From Verrucomicrobiia bacterium (GTDB lineage: Bacteria; Verrucomicrobiota; Verrucomicrobiia; JABWAM01): DNA of 54,476 nucleotides. The number at the start of each line of letters is the position of its first letter. Within the stretch, counting starts at the first letter, position 1. Where the stretch lies: positions 1 through 54,476 of the forward strand of contig JAQUAF010000039.1 in the NCBI GenBank assembly GCA_028687435.1. The letters run 5' to 3'. The notes below the pieces were generated by a model, which saw only the letters and a list, made by a program, of their open reading frames with translations, was not told the DNA's origin and did no database searches. Both the position numbers and the translations under genes were made by a program. This document shows, piece by piece, positions 32,231 through 41,254 of this stretch.

Positions 32231-35074
32231 ATGGCCATGAAAAAGCAAAACCTAGCTCAACAAAACTTCAATTATAGTGGTAACAAAAGGGCAAATGTTC
32301 AGCCGGTGCCGTTTGTGCCAGGGCCGAATCCCGACTTGCCGAAGTTCATTGCCAAACATTCTACGCCCTACGATCCCAAGACTGACAGGTACGACGTGCC
32401 GGCGTTTGACCGGGACATTGTGGTGGACAAGGCTGCCGAGCCGAAAGCCATCTACGACATGCACACGTACTGGTCGAAGAAACACTGGAAAGCCATCTGT
32501 CAGTACATTCGCCATTATTTGCCGAAACAATTCTATCCTGACGGTTTGGGATTGGTCGCTGATCCCTTCTGTGGATCGGGCATGACCGGTGTGGCAGCGT
32601 TAATGGAGAAAAAAGGATGCGTATTGTTTGATGCCTCACCGGCGGCGGCGTTTATTGCTCATCACTATGTTCATCCGGTTGACCCCAGCCTTCTGGAACA
32701 AGCCTACCAGAAGATGCTTGCCGAGGAGTATGAGGCCGACTTGAAAATCAAGCTCAAGAAGATTGCAGGGCGCGACATCGTCAACCTTCAAGAGGAACTC
32801 GACTGGCTCTACGAAACCAAGTGTGACCGCTGCGATGGCAAGGCGACGACTGAATATGTCGTGTACTCCCAGACTTTCCAGTGCCCCAACTGCGGCGAGA
32901 TCGTCGCGCTGTTCGATTGCCCGACCGTCAACGTTGAGTACGTGACGACCTCGGCTCGTGGCAAATCCAAGACTGAATCGAAGAAACGCACCGTCTGCCC
33001 CCTCTGCTACGCCCGCAGTCACAACCGGGGCCGACCGGAGTTTGTCATCTCGACTCGGCAGAAACGCCACGGCGAGAAGCCGGTCAAGGTCTCCTATCTT
33101 TGCGAGAACGGATGTAGCCCAAAGCGGGAGTTTCGTTTGTGGAATGATACCGGCAAACGCAAGCGCCGGTATTTCGAAGAGGTTGACCTCGACAGGATCA
33201 AACAATTGAGCAAGGTCGAGATTCCGCATAACTACCCGAAGCGCAAGATGATGGATGTTGAGGACGACTCCAAACCGTGGGGTGACAACTGGAGACCAGG
33301 CCGAAACTTCCGGAGCATCGCTGAGCTTTATTCTCACCGCAACTTTTGGGCACTTGCAGCGGTTGCGGCGGCCGGTAAAGAACTCTATCTCGGCGTTCGC
33401 CTCGTAAATCTCGTTGGCAATAACGCGACACGCATGCGCCAACATCGGGAAGCCGGTGGCGGTCTGATGAAGGGCACGTACTACATCCCGCAGGTCAACC
33501 GCGAGGCGGAAGTGCGCGACATCGTTTCGCGCAAACACCGCACGCTGGTAGATGCCACCTCCGCATCGGACTCGTTTGCCAACGATTGCCTTGTCTCTGC
33601 CGAGTGCGCTCAGCAAATGGCGCTCCAACCAAATTCGGTGGACATGATTTTCACCGATCCGCCGTATGCCGGCACGGTTCAATACGGCGAGTTGAACTTT
33701 GTGTGGGAAGCATGGCTGGGGTTCGACGGCTCGTGGCGAAAGAAAGAAGCCATCGTCAAGGATGCCTCAGTCGACCCTGAAGGTATTTATACGGTTGAGC
33801 AATGGGAAGTCCGTTTGCGGGAAGCCTTTCGTCGCTGTTATACGGCGCTCAAACCAGGTCGATGGATGTGCGTTTGCTACCACGACACGGCAGAAGGCAC
33901 TTGGAAGCGTGTTCAGGATATGTTGCTCGATATTGGTTTTGAAATTCACTCGGTCACTGTTCTTGATCCGTTACAAAAGAGTGCTAACCAGATTAATGCG
34001 GAAAAAGTTGTCAAATCAGACCTTGTCCTAAATTGTCGGAAACCAAAGACCGAACAACTTGAATTACAGCTCAAGGACGGTGAAGTGCCCGCGTCCATCC
34101 ATGACCGAGTCCGTACGATTCTGGAGGACGCCCTGAGCGAACATCCCGGTTTGACCCGTGACAAGCTGTTTGACATCGCGGCCCGCCGTTTATTGGAACG
34201 AGCTCAGATGGTAGAGTTTCGATTTGAGGACATTCTTGGCGAGATTGCCACAAAAGCCGAGGGCGACCGATGGTATTTGAAGGCGGAACTAGAACAGTTA
34301 TCCAAGGATGACCTCGCCAACGAGGAAACGGCAGGGGAGGCACTGACACGGTTTACACTTTTACGTTGTATCGGTACCCCAGCCAAGTACGCCGTCGAGA
34401 TTGCATTGACCCAGCCCGCATTATGCGAGCTCAACAGCAAGGGCGAGTTGAGCGAGAAAACCATCGAAGATTGGATCAACGATCATCTCGCCAAGGAAGA
34501 CCGTGAATTACTCCTCAAAAAGAAGATCAAACGGCTCGAACTCGGTGGGGCGCTGGCGGGGATCGAGTTTTACGATGCACTGTTCTTCTATTTCACCAAG
34601 TACATGAAGGGCAAGAAAGCGAGTCAGTTGCCCAAGCGCAACCTCGCGGGGTTCCTGGAAGAATATCTGATCCATTTCCAGGATGGCGATAAGTGGTTGT
34701 ACCGCGCGCCCGAAGGTCGAGAGATCGAAGAATTGCGCAAGGCGCGACAATCGGGTTTGGGTCGTCGCATCCGCGCTTTCGCTAATGCATTGCGCGATAA
34801 TGACCGTCAATTTATTGATCAGCATCGTCCCGACGTTCGAACCTTTGTTGAATGGATGCGCTATTGTGCTGCCTTCGGACGGAATGAGGATGGGGCCGTT
34901 TTGTTTGATAAGGGTGGTTTCACCGTAAACGAACTCCAGAGTGTGATTGTGGACGAGAAGGAGGAAGAAACCGCCTATGACGCGGTCCGTGGTTTTGCCG
35001 ACCTCTGCAAGCGACGTAGTGCGCCTGAAACGGAGGAAGATGATTCGGAGAAAAATGAATCTGACGAGGAGTGA
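32231..35074 (+). CDS. DNA methyltransferase with zinc ribbons (BREX modification subunit)
   Basis: The protein has 947 residues. The AdoMet motif DPFCGSG is at 111-117 and the catalytic DPPY at 476-479. Motif I thus precedes motif IV, as in the COG1743/PglXI-type enzymes, and not as in beta-class enzymes. Between them lie Cys pairs CDRC (198-201), CPNC (218-221) and CPLC (256-259) that should form zinc ribbons. The N-terminal IYDMHTYWSKKHW resembles the HxYWxxK motif of such MTases. DPPY fits N6-adenine or N4-cytosine methylation. Standard type 1 PglX is longer (about 1,200 residues) and of a different layout. The C-terminal 400 residues are probably target recognition. It lies one base after BrxB. 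Confidence 0.8.
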   Translation: MAMKKQNLAQQNFNYSGNKRANVQPVPFVPGPNPDLPKFIAKHSTPYDPKTDRYDVPAFDRDIVVDKAAEPKAIYDMHTYWSKKHWKAICQYIRHYLPKQFYPDGLGLVADPFCGSGMTGVAALMEKKGCVLFDASPAAAFIAHHYVHPVDPSLLEQAYQKMLAEEYEADLKIKLKKIAGRDIVNLQEELDWLYETKCDRCDGKATTEYVVYSQTFQCPNCGEIVALFDCPTVNVEYVTTSARGKSKTESKKRTVCPLCYARSHNRGRPEFVISTRQKRHGEKPVKVSYLCENGCSPKREFRLWNDTGKRKRRYFEEVDLDRIKQLSKVEIPHNYPKRKMMDVEDDSKPWGDNWRPGRNFRSIAELYSHRNFWALAAVAAAGKELYLGVRLVNLVGNNATRMRQHREAGGGLMKGTYYIPQVNREAEVRDIVSRKHRTLVDATSASDSFANDCLVSAECAQQMALQPNSVDMIFTDPPYAGTVQYGELNFVWEAWLGFDGSWRKKEAIVKDASVDPEGIYTVEQWEVRLREAFRRCYTALKPGRWMCVCYHDTAEGTWKRVQDMLLDIGFEIHSVTVLDPLQKSANQINAEKVVKSDLVLNCRKPKTEQLELQLKDGEVPASIHDRVRTILEDALSEHPGLTRDKLFDIAARRLLERAQMVEFRFEDILGEIATKAEGDRWYLKAELEQLSKDDLANEETAGEALTRFTLLRCIGTPAKYAVEIALTQPALCELNSKGELSEKTIEDWINDHLAKEDRELLLKKKIKRLELGGALAGIEFYDALFFYFTKYMKGKKASQLPKRNLAGFLEEYLIHFQDGDKWLYRAPEGREIEELRKARQSGLGRRIRAFANALRDNDRQFIDQHRPDVRTFVEWMRYCAAFGRNEDGAVLFDKGGFTVNELQSVIVDEKEEETAYDAVRGFADLCKRRSAPETEEDDSEKNESDEE

Positions 35075-35078
35075 TATT

Positions 35079-36443
35079 ATGCCCGATCTCAAAGAGCCAG
35101 CAACCGATGTCGAAGAGCTTCAGTTTGACTCCGAACAGGAAAACGGTGACGAATTGGAGTTGGCCTCCAGTCAGAGGGAAGTTCTGACCCGTGCAGGCGA
35201 CCCGCAAGTTCGTGCACTTCATGACAAGCAGAAACGGGGAAAACTGATCCTCCAACCGGATTTTCAACGTCAATTCGTGTGGGACAGAAAAAAAGCCAGT
35301 CGTTTGATGGAAAGTGTTTTGCTGAGTGTCCCCCTGCCAATTATTTATTTGTCAGAGCAGCCAGATGGGAAGGAATACGTAATTGACGGACAGCAACGTC
35401 TCACTTCCTTTTTCTCCTTTATTGATGGAACATTTCCTGCTGGCGAACCGTTTAAACTCACGGGGCTAACGGCGTATAAGGAATTCAACCGCAAGGGGTT
35501 TTCTGAATTGCCGGAGCAAGTGCAGGACAAAATCCTTGATTACACCCTACGGACGGTCACTTTGCTCAAGCAGAGTGATGCCGACCTGAAATTTGAAATC
35601 TTTGAGCGGCTGAACACCGGTTCGGAACCATTAAATGATATGGAGCTCCGCAATTGCGTGTATCGAGGCCCTTACAACAGACTCCTAAAAGAATTGGCCG
35701 CCGAGCCTGAGTTCCGTCAGCTCCTTGGCTTGACCAGACCTGACAAGAGAATGCGCGATTCAGAACTGGTTCTTCGTTTCGCCGCCTTCTTCCACGAAAC
35801 CTATCTCAAGTATCAGCCGCCCATGAAGCGGTTTTTCAACCAGGACATGGAGCGCTGGAAGAACATTTCGGATGCCGATGCCGCAAAACTCCGTGGCGCA
35901 TTTAAAAATGCCGTTCAAATCATCTCATCGGTATTTGGCCCAGCCCATGCGTTCAAGCGATATTATGCCGGCAACGCTTCTGCGCAAGAAGGCCACTGGG
36001 AAACCAAGAAATTCAATTATTCGCTTTACGATGTCCTGATGGGGGTATTTTGGGACAAGGAGAAGAATCGTGTTTTTGCCGCCCTTGACTCACTCCGTGA
36101 GGGGCTCATTGATTTAATGGCATCGAATTCTGAGTTCATTGATGCCATTGAACTCAGCACCAGTTCTTTGGAAAAAGTGCGAAAGCGTTTCGACCTCACC
36201 CGACAGGTTGTCGAAGGAGCCCTCGCAAATCATCAATCTCAGCCCAGGTGCTTTACCCGTGCGCTTAAACAAGAGCTTTTCGACAAAGATTCCACCTGCG
36301 CCATCTGCAATCAGGCAATTCAACATCTTGACGATGCCGCCGTTGACCATATCCGCCAGTATTGGCAAGGTGGCCAAACAATTCCTGAAAATGCACGTCT
36401 CACACATCGCTACTGCAACAATGCAAGACCGCGCAATGGCTGA
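35079..36443 (+). CDS. DUF262-HNH nuclease (GmrSD/BrxU-like)
   Basis: ATG at 35079, four bases after the methyltransferase stop, gives 454 residues. DUF262 is shown by DFQRQFVWDR (about 61-70) and IDGQQRLTS (102-110), the ParB/Srx-like NTPase motif. The C-terminal HNH has CAIC (407-410), DHI (423-425) and RLTHRYCNNARPR. This pairing is that of GmrSD enzymes, which cut DNA with modified (for example glucosylated) cytosines, and of BrxU, a GmrSD-like enzyme known to accompany BREX. Position within the operon suggests complementary defence against phages whose DNA escapes BREX by modification. Confidence 0.78.
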   Translation: MPDLKEPATDVEELQFDSEQENGDELELASSQREVLTRAGDPQVRALHDKQKRGKLILQPDFQRQFVWDRKKASRLMESVLLSVPLPIIYLSEQPDGKEYVIDGQQRLTSFFSFIDGTFPAGEPFKLTGLTAYKEFNRKGFSELPEQVQDKILDYTLRTVTLLKQSDADLKFEIFERLNTGSEPLNDMELRNCVYRGPYNRLLKELAAEPEFRQLLGLTRPDKRMRDSELVLRFAAFFHETYLKYQPPMKRFFNQDMERWKNISDADAAKLRGAFKNAVQIISSVFGPAHAFKRYYAGNASAQEGHWETKKFNYSLYDVLMGVFWDKEKNRVFAALDSLREGLIDLMASNSEFIDAIELSTSSLEKVRKRFDLTRQVVEGALANHQSQPRCFTRALKQELFDKDSTCAICNQAIQHLDDAAVDHIRQYWQGGQTIPENARLTHRYCNNARPRNG

Positions 36444-36465
36444 TTTTATTTAAAGGAGAAATACT

Positions 36466-39400
36466 ATGCCTGACGATTTGTTCTCACAACGCAAACCTCT
36501 CGCTCAAATCCTGGATGTTCCCGGGACAGTCACGAGCGTGTATTCGATGGTCCAGCACATTTGGGATGGGGACACTGACGAATCAAGGAGGGAAAGCCGA
36601 AAAAATGACAAACCTCGTTTGGCGACGGTGGAGGAGTATTTTCTTGATCCAGTCCGCTCTTTTCTTGACCGATTTTTGCAGGATGTCGCCGATGGAGAAG
36701 GCCAAGGCTATTGGTTGCTCGCTCATTTTGGCGTTGGCAAGTCGCACTTGATGGCTGTCGAATCCATTCTGGCAATCGGCGGCAACAATGTTTGGGACAT
36801 CGTTAAACGCAAGGAGGATGAAACCAAGGGACTAGGACCTGCCGCCCGTTTGGACCGGTTTCGTGGAAATATTGCCAAGAAAAAGATTTTCCCGATCATC
36901 TTCACCCTTGAAGGAAAAGGAGGCGCGGGAAGCAGTAATCGCCTGGTGGATTTTGTTTTGGCCGAAGCTCAAACGGTATACGAAGAGCGCACCAACAAAC
37001 CGTTGGCGGTGACAGCGGCGCACCATCTTGCCGAGTGGTATTTGAAAGAGGGCATCAAGGATTATGAAACTTCCCTTAAAGAATTTGTGGGCAATAAGCG
37101 TCTGATGGACAAACTGCCAGAGTTTGATGGCTACACCGGTTTAATTAATGCTTTGCGCGATCCTTCATCGGTTGAGGACGCTGCCACGGTTCTGCGCGCT
37201 TTTCTCCGCCACAAGAAGGTTAAAATAGAAACCACCAGCGAGCCGGGTGAACTTCTGGAAAATGCATTCAAGCACATTCTGCAAAGCGGCTACGATGGCA
37301 TCTTGGTGGTAATTGATGAGATGTCGGAATACATGAGCCGAACGAAATTTGCCACAGAGGATGAAGATTGTCTTTTGACGCTTTCGAGCGTCCTTGCCAA
37401 AGGCAAACGGATGCCGATCTGGACTATTGTTGCCGCCCAAGCTGCATACCAGAAACGCGATAAACTTGTTGGGGCAGACCGCATGCGGGAGGAGTTGTTG
37501 GAACATAAGCCCGAGCGTTACCGTCATTTGGTGATCAACCGTTGCCGCAAGTACAAAATGGTTGGCGGAAAATCGGCAGTAAATGCAACGCATAATTATT
37601 TCATGGGATATAAAGACGCCATTCCCTGGGTGAAAAAGGTGGATGAGGAAACATTTCAAGACTGTTTCCCGTTCCCTCCAGAGGCGGTTGAAGTGATCCA
37701 GTCCATTTCCCGCCGATTGACTGGAACCAGGAGCACCATTGGCTTCCTTCATTCTGCGTTGGTTGGGACGTTGAAGCGTGATTCAAATTGGAATGAGCTA
37801 ATCCCCGTATGGCGCGTGTTTGATGAGCTCATGACATACCAGGAGAGCAAATCGAATGCTGCGAGCGGAAATTTGTCCGTGAAGGCCATGTTCCGGGATT
37901 CCGTTTTGGCGCTGGAATCAGCGCAGAAAAAACTCGGAAAGATTGAGACCGGCTACCTCGGTAAGAAGGCGGGCAAACGGCGCGCCGAAAGAATCCTCAA
38001 TACATTGTTCTTGTATCACATCGCTGGCTTTGGCGGTTTAACTGTCGAGCAGATTTTGGACGCGGTTTGCGATCTCAAAGGCGACGATGGCGTGGACATC
38101 CAAATTGCGCATTATCAGACAGTTTTGGATGAAATGAAGGGTGCGCTGGGCGCCCAAGTGCGTTTCCGTGAAAATCGCTATGAATTCGTTCCAAAGGAGA
38201 CGGGAGAATTCGATGACATCCTGAATCAGGCCGTGGAAGCCTTGCGAAAAGATGTCGCCGTCTTCTGGTCGTATTTTGACAAGCTTCTGGATTACAATGA
38301 ACCTCCGCCGTCTCCTTTCAGCCATTACCGAGGCAACGCCTTGGTTGGGGTGGAAATCGTCTGGCATGGACAGCAACGTAGCGGTCAGGTGGGGTTCCGC
38401 GATCTGACAATAAAGGGACATGCGCCGACGCCGGACACCGCCTCCACGGAAAATGATTTCATTATCATTCTCAGTCGCCGAACGGTTTCTGAAAAGGAAG
38501 TTAAATCCTATTTGAAGACTGACGACACCAATCCAGATCCGCGAGTGATTGTATGGACGCCCTCTTCAATCAGCGACAACCAAAAGGCGGACCTCATTTC
38601 GGTTTTGGCCTATTTGAAGGTGATTGACGATTACCGTGGCACGAAACACGAGAAAGATGCGCGCGGGAATTTTCAGCTTCACTGCGATCGAGCATTTGAC
38701 CTCTTAAAAATGATTTTCCAGCAAGGGAAAGCTCGGACAACCCGCAAAACTTTGGCCGTTGATTGGACCGGCGGTTTGGATGGTGCCATTGAGCGAATGG
38801 CTGGCGAGACCCTAGACGACTGTTACAAAGCAGCGAGCATGGACACGAAACCACGTGTCTTTAAAACCGACGAAGCTCTCAAATTGATCAACGGTTTGGT
38901 GAAACTCGGGAAAGCAGTTCCAGCCAGTGACAAGCTGTACAGCGCAGTGGAGAATTTTGCCAGGCCCCTCAAATTGGTTCGCACAAATGAGCCTGACAAG
39001 CTCGACCCATCGGGTTCCGATGCGTACAAGGAAATTCGAGAGCTTGCAGAAGAGAAAGCGGGGCATCCCATCCCCCCCACAGTTTTCTACAACAAATTCA
39101 CAGGCTGGTCTCCTGCCGATGGGCAAAAATCGTGGGGCTTAACCCGCCGAATGACGGATATTTACCTGCTGTCAATGGCGCAACAGGGCATTGTCCGCAT
39201 CATTCTGAAAAAGGGTCAACCGATTGATCGCACTTCCATTGGTGAGACTGACTTTAAGCCAGAGACTCTGCGCAATTTCGACTCCATTGAATTGCCTAAA
39301 CCCTTGGTGGATTGGGCAAAGATTTCACCATACCTCGCTGTTATTGCTGGAGAAGACCCCACAAAATATGGTCCCAAATACGACCAGGTCACAGCACATA

Positions 39401-40581
39401 ACGCAATCACGTCCGCAAAAACGGCTTGGGTTGCCTCCGACAAAATTGACAGTTTGCTTGCTCGGGTAAGCGCCCTCTTTCAGGACCTAGCTCAAAAAGA
39501 TCCGTATGATGAATTATTGTCATTCTGGATGGAGTTTTTTGAAAATCCGTTGACCGAAGAAAATGACCAAGAAGTGTTTGAAGCATTCAAGGGGCATCTT
39601 CTTAAGGTGCTTCAAAAAGAAACTGCCGATGACTTAGAAGCGGCGGATTTGAAGCGTTTTAAGGAATACTGGGAACAGCTTCAGTCTCTCCAGAAACACT
39701 TCGATGACTTGGCGGGGTTGGTGCGTTGCGCTGGCTCCTATTCTAAAGTCGCCGTGCCGGACGACAAAAGCTATCGCTCCCTCAATAAAGCACTCGAAAA
39801 ACTTACGCCGTTGATTGAACGGGCCAAGGATTTTGTGGTTGACCCTGATCGCGCCAATGCCGAATTGCGACCAACCCTTGAGGAAGTGTGGAAGGAGCAC
39901 GACAGCCCATATCTGCACGGTATCGAAGAAATCAACTCCGCGTTGCTTGAATTGAACGAGGCGGTGGCATTGGCCACCGACGCCAAGGAATTGTCTATTC
40001 TCCAGAAGTTTTCCGTCGTTCTTCCAGATGCCAAAACCGCTTTGGATAGCGTTCGCGAAATCGTCACGAATGCCGAGGATTCTGGATTCGATACTTTGCC
40101 TACAGGTGAAGAGCTAAAAAAAGCGTTGCGTCAACGTGCGTCCATTAAGACAAACACGGACAGGGAACTCCGCTTGGCCGAGTTGCCAACCATCGCACGG
40201 GACATCACGAGGGAGTCGGCGCGAGTAGGGGCTTCACCCGGCGCAGCCTTGGGTAATGTCGCCAGGTTTTTCTGCGATGGCGTTGTCAGGGAAAAGCTCA
40301 AGTCTCACGCCGATATCGGCTCGGTAAAAAAAGTGCTCGCAGAAAACAGCCCCGCAGAAATCGTCCAGCTTTTGCTGAAAATGAAGACGGAAGAGATTGA
40401 GGAATTGGCCAAGATTCTTGGCGCAGTTCTCAAGGGCGTGGAGTTTGTTGCCATCCGTCTTTCCGACTTCAAGCCAAAACAGAATGTTGTTTGGAACAAA
40501 GAAGACTTGGAGGCCCTGGGGGCAGAGTTTAAGGAATTTGTATCGGAGAAATCCAAGGACAAAATTGCACGGATTGAATAA
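36466..40581 (+). CDS. brxC: BrxC/PglY-type P-loop ATPase (DUF6079-like)
   Basis: The 1371-residue protein carries a Walker A in LLAHFGVGKSHLM (about 84-96) and an acidic Walker B-like strand GILVVIDEMSEYM (about 274-286). BrxC/PglY proteins are about 1,200-1,400 residues, and the [AG]xFGxGKSHxL pattern is typical. The rest is helical with long coiled regions (about 980-1260). BrxC is an AAA+ protein needed for both methylation and exclusion. AAGGAG precedes the start by eight bases, and 22 bp separate it from the DUF262 gene. This is the last classical BREX component of the operon. Confidence 0.82.
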   Translation: MPDDLFSQRKPLAQILDVPGTVTSVYSMVQHIWDGDTDESRRESRKNDKPRLATVEEYFLDPVRSFLDRFLQDVADGEGQGYWLLAHFGVGKSHLMAVESILAIGGNNVWDIVKRKEDETKGLGPAARLDRFRGNIAKKKIFPIIFTLEGKGGAGSSNRLVDFVLAEAQTVYEERTNKPLAVTAAHHLAEWYLKEGIKDYETSLKEFVGNKRLMDKLPEFDGYTGLINALRDPSSVEDAATVLRAFLRHKKVKIETTSEPGELLENAFKHILQSGYDGILVVIDEMSEYMSRTKFATEDEDCLLTLSSVLAKGKRMPIWTIVAAQAAYQKRDKLVGADRMREELLEHKPERYRHLVINRCRKYKMVGGKSAVNATHNYFMGYKDAIPWVKKVDEETFQDCFPFPPEAVEVIQSISRRLTGTRSTIGFLHSALVGTLKRDSNWNELIPVWRVFDELMTYQESKSNAASGNLSVKAMFRDSVLALESAQKKLGKIETGYLGKKAGKRRAERILNTLFLYHIAGFGGLTVEQILDAVCDLKGDDGVDIQIAHYQTVLDEMKGALGAQVRFRENRYEFVPKETGEFDDILNQAVEALRKDVAVFWSYFDKLLDYNEPPPSPFSHYRGNALVGVEIVWHGQQRSGQVGFRDLTIKGHAPTPDTASTENDFIIILSRRTVSEKEVKSYLKTDDTNPDPRVIVWTPSSISDNQKADLISVLAYLKVIDDYRGTKHEKDARGNFQLHCDRAFDLLKMIFQQGKARTTRKTLAVDWTGGLDGAIERMAGETLDDCYKAASMDTKPRVFKTDEALKLINGLVKLGKAVPASDKLYSAVENFARPLKLVRTNEPDKLDPSGSDAYKEIRELAEEKAGHPIPPTVFYNKFTGWSPADGQKSWGLTRRMTDIYLLSMAQQGIVRIILKKGQPIDRTSIGETDFKPETLRNFDSIELPKPLVDWAKISPYLAVIAGEDPTKYGPKYDQVTAHNAITSAKTAWVASDKIDSLLARVSALFQDLAQKDPYDELLSFWMEFFENPLTEENDQEVFEAFKGHLLKVLQKETADDLEAADLKRFKEYWEQLQSLQKHFDDLAGLVRCAGSYSKVAVPDDKSYRSLNKALEKLTPLIERAKDFVVDPDRANAELRPTLEEVWKEHDSPYLHGIEEINSALLELNEAVALATDAKELSILQKFSVVLPDAKTALDSVREIVTNAEDSGFDTLPTGEELKKALRQRASIKTNTDRELRLAELPTIARDITRESARVGASPGAALGNVARFFCDGVVREKLKSHADIGSVKKVLAENSPAEIVQLLLKMKTEEIEELAKILGAVLKGVEFVAIRLSDFKPKQNVVWNKEDLEALGAEFKEFVSEKSKDKIARIE

Positions 40582-40588
40582 TTAACCT

Positions 40589-41254
40589 ATGTGCAATGTC
40601 GGCATTCTCGCTTACGGCTCGTTAATCAGAGACCCCGGCTCTGAAATTGAACCTCTGATTGTGAAGAGGATTCCGACACAGACACCTTTTTCTGTGGAGT
40701 ATGCCCGGTTGAGCATTAAGCGCGGTGGCGGTGCAACCGTCGTTCCTCATCCCGACGGCCAGACGGTAAAATCAGAGATCCTGCTGCTGAAGCAAACTGT
40801 GTCCCTTCCTATAGCAAAAGACATTTTGTGGCGCCGAGAAACAGGAAACGAAGGCACTGGCAAACGCTATCCTGATGGGCATTCTCCAAACAGCGTTTTG
40901 GTTAAAGACTGGCCTCAGCTGGGTGGCATCAGTCACGTTCTATACACAGATTTTCCAGATGCAGGTAAAATCGCAAATCCAAACCCAAGACAATTGGCGA
41001 CTGCTGCTGTCGCCAGCGTCTCAAAAGCGCCTGCGGGCAAAGATGGCATTAGCTACTTGATCCAAGTGAGTGAATCCGGAGTTGAAACCGTGCTTACATC
41101 GAAATACCGAGTGGAAATCCTGCGAATCGCAGAAGTAAACACTCTGGAGGAAGCCCTTGAGCATCTTCAACGCAAAACGTCGTCCACCTCTCTTGATTTG
41201 CCTTTTGACGATCAAAAGCGCTGTCAACCGTTAAAGCAGCCCGGGAGCATCTGA
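40589..41254 (+). CDS. gamma-glutamylcyclotransferase-like protein in the defence operon
   Basis: The protein has 221 residues, starting MCNVGILAYGSLI. Tyr9-Gly-Ser-Leu12 is the substrate-loop signature of the GGCT/AIG2-like fold. The family's catalytic Glu is not obvious to me. Some members act on gamma-glutamyl amines and dipeptides; others act on other amides. It lies 7 bp after brxC and directly adjoins the ATPase gene (stop and start touch), so it is co-translated with both. A GGCT-like protein is not part of any BREX type I know. A role in producing or destroying a small signal, or in protein modification, would be speculation. Confidence 0.6.
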   Translation: MCNVGILAYGSLIRDPGSEIEPLIVKRIPTQTPFSVEYARLSIKRGGGATVVPHPDGQTVKSEILLLKQTVSLPIAKDILWRRETGNEGTGKRYPDGHSPNSVLVKDWPQLGGISHVLYTDFPDAGKIANPNPRQLATAAVASVSKAPAGKDGISYLIQVSESGVETVLTSKYRVEILRIAEVNTLEEALEHLQRKTSSTSLDLPFDDQKRCQPLKQPGSI

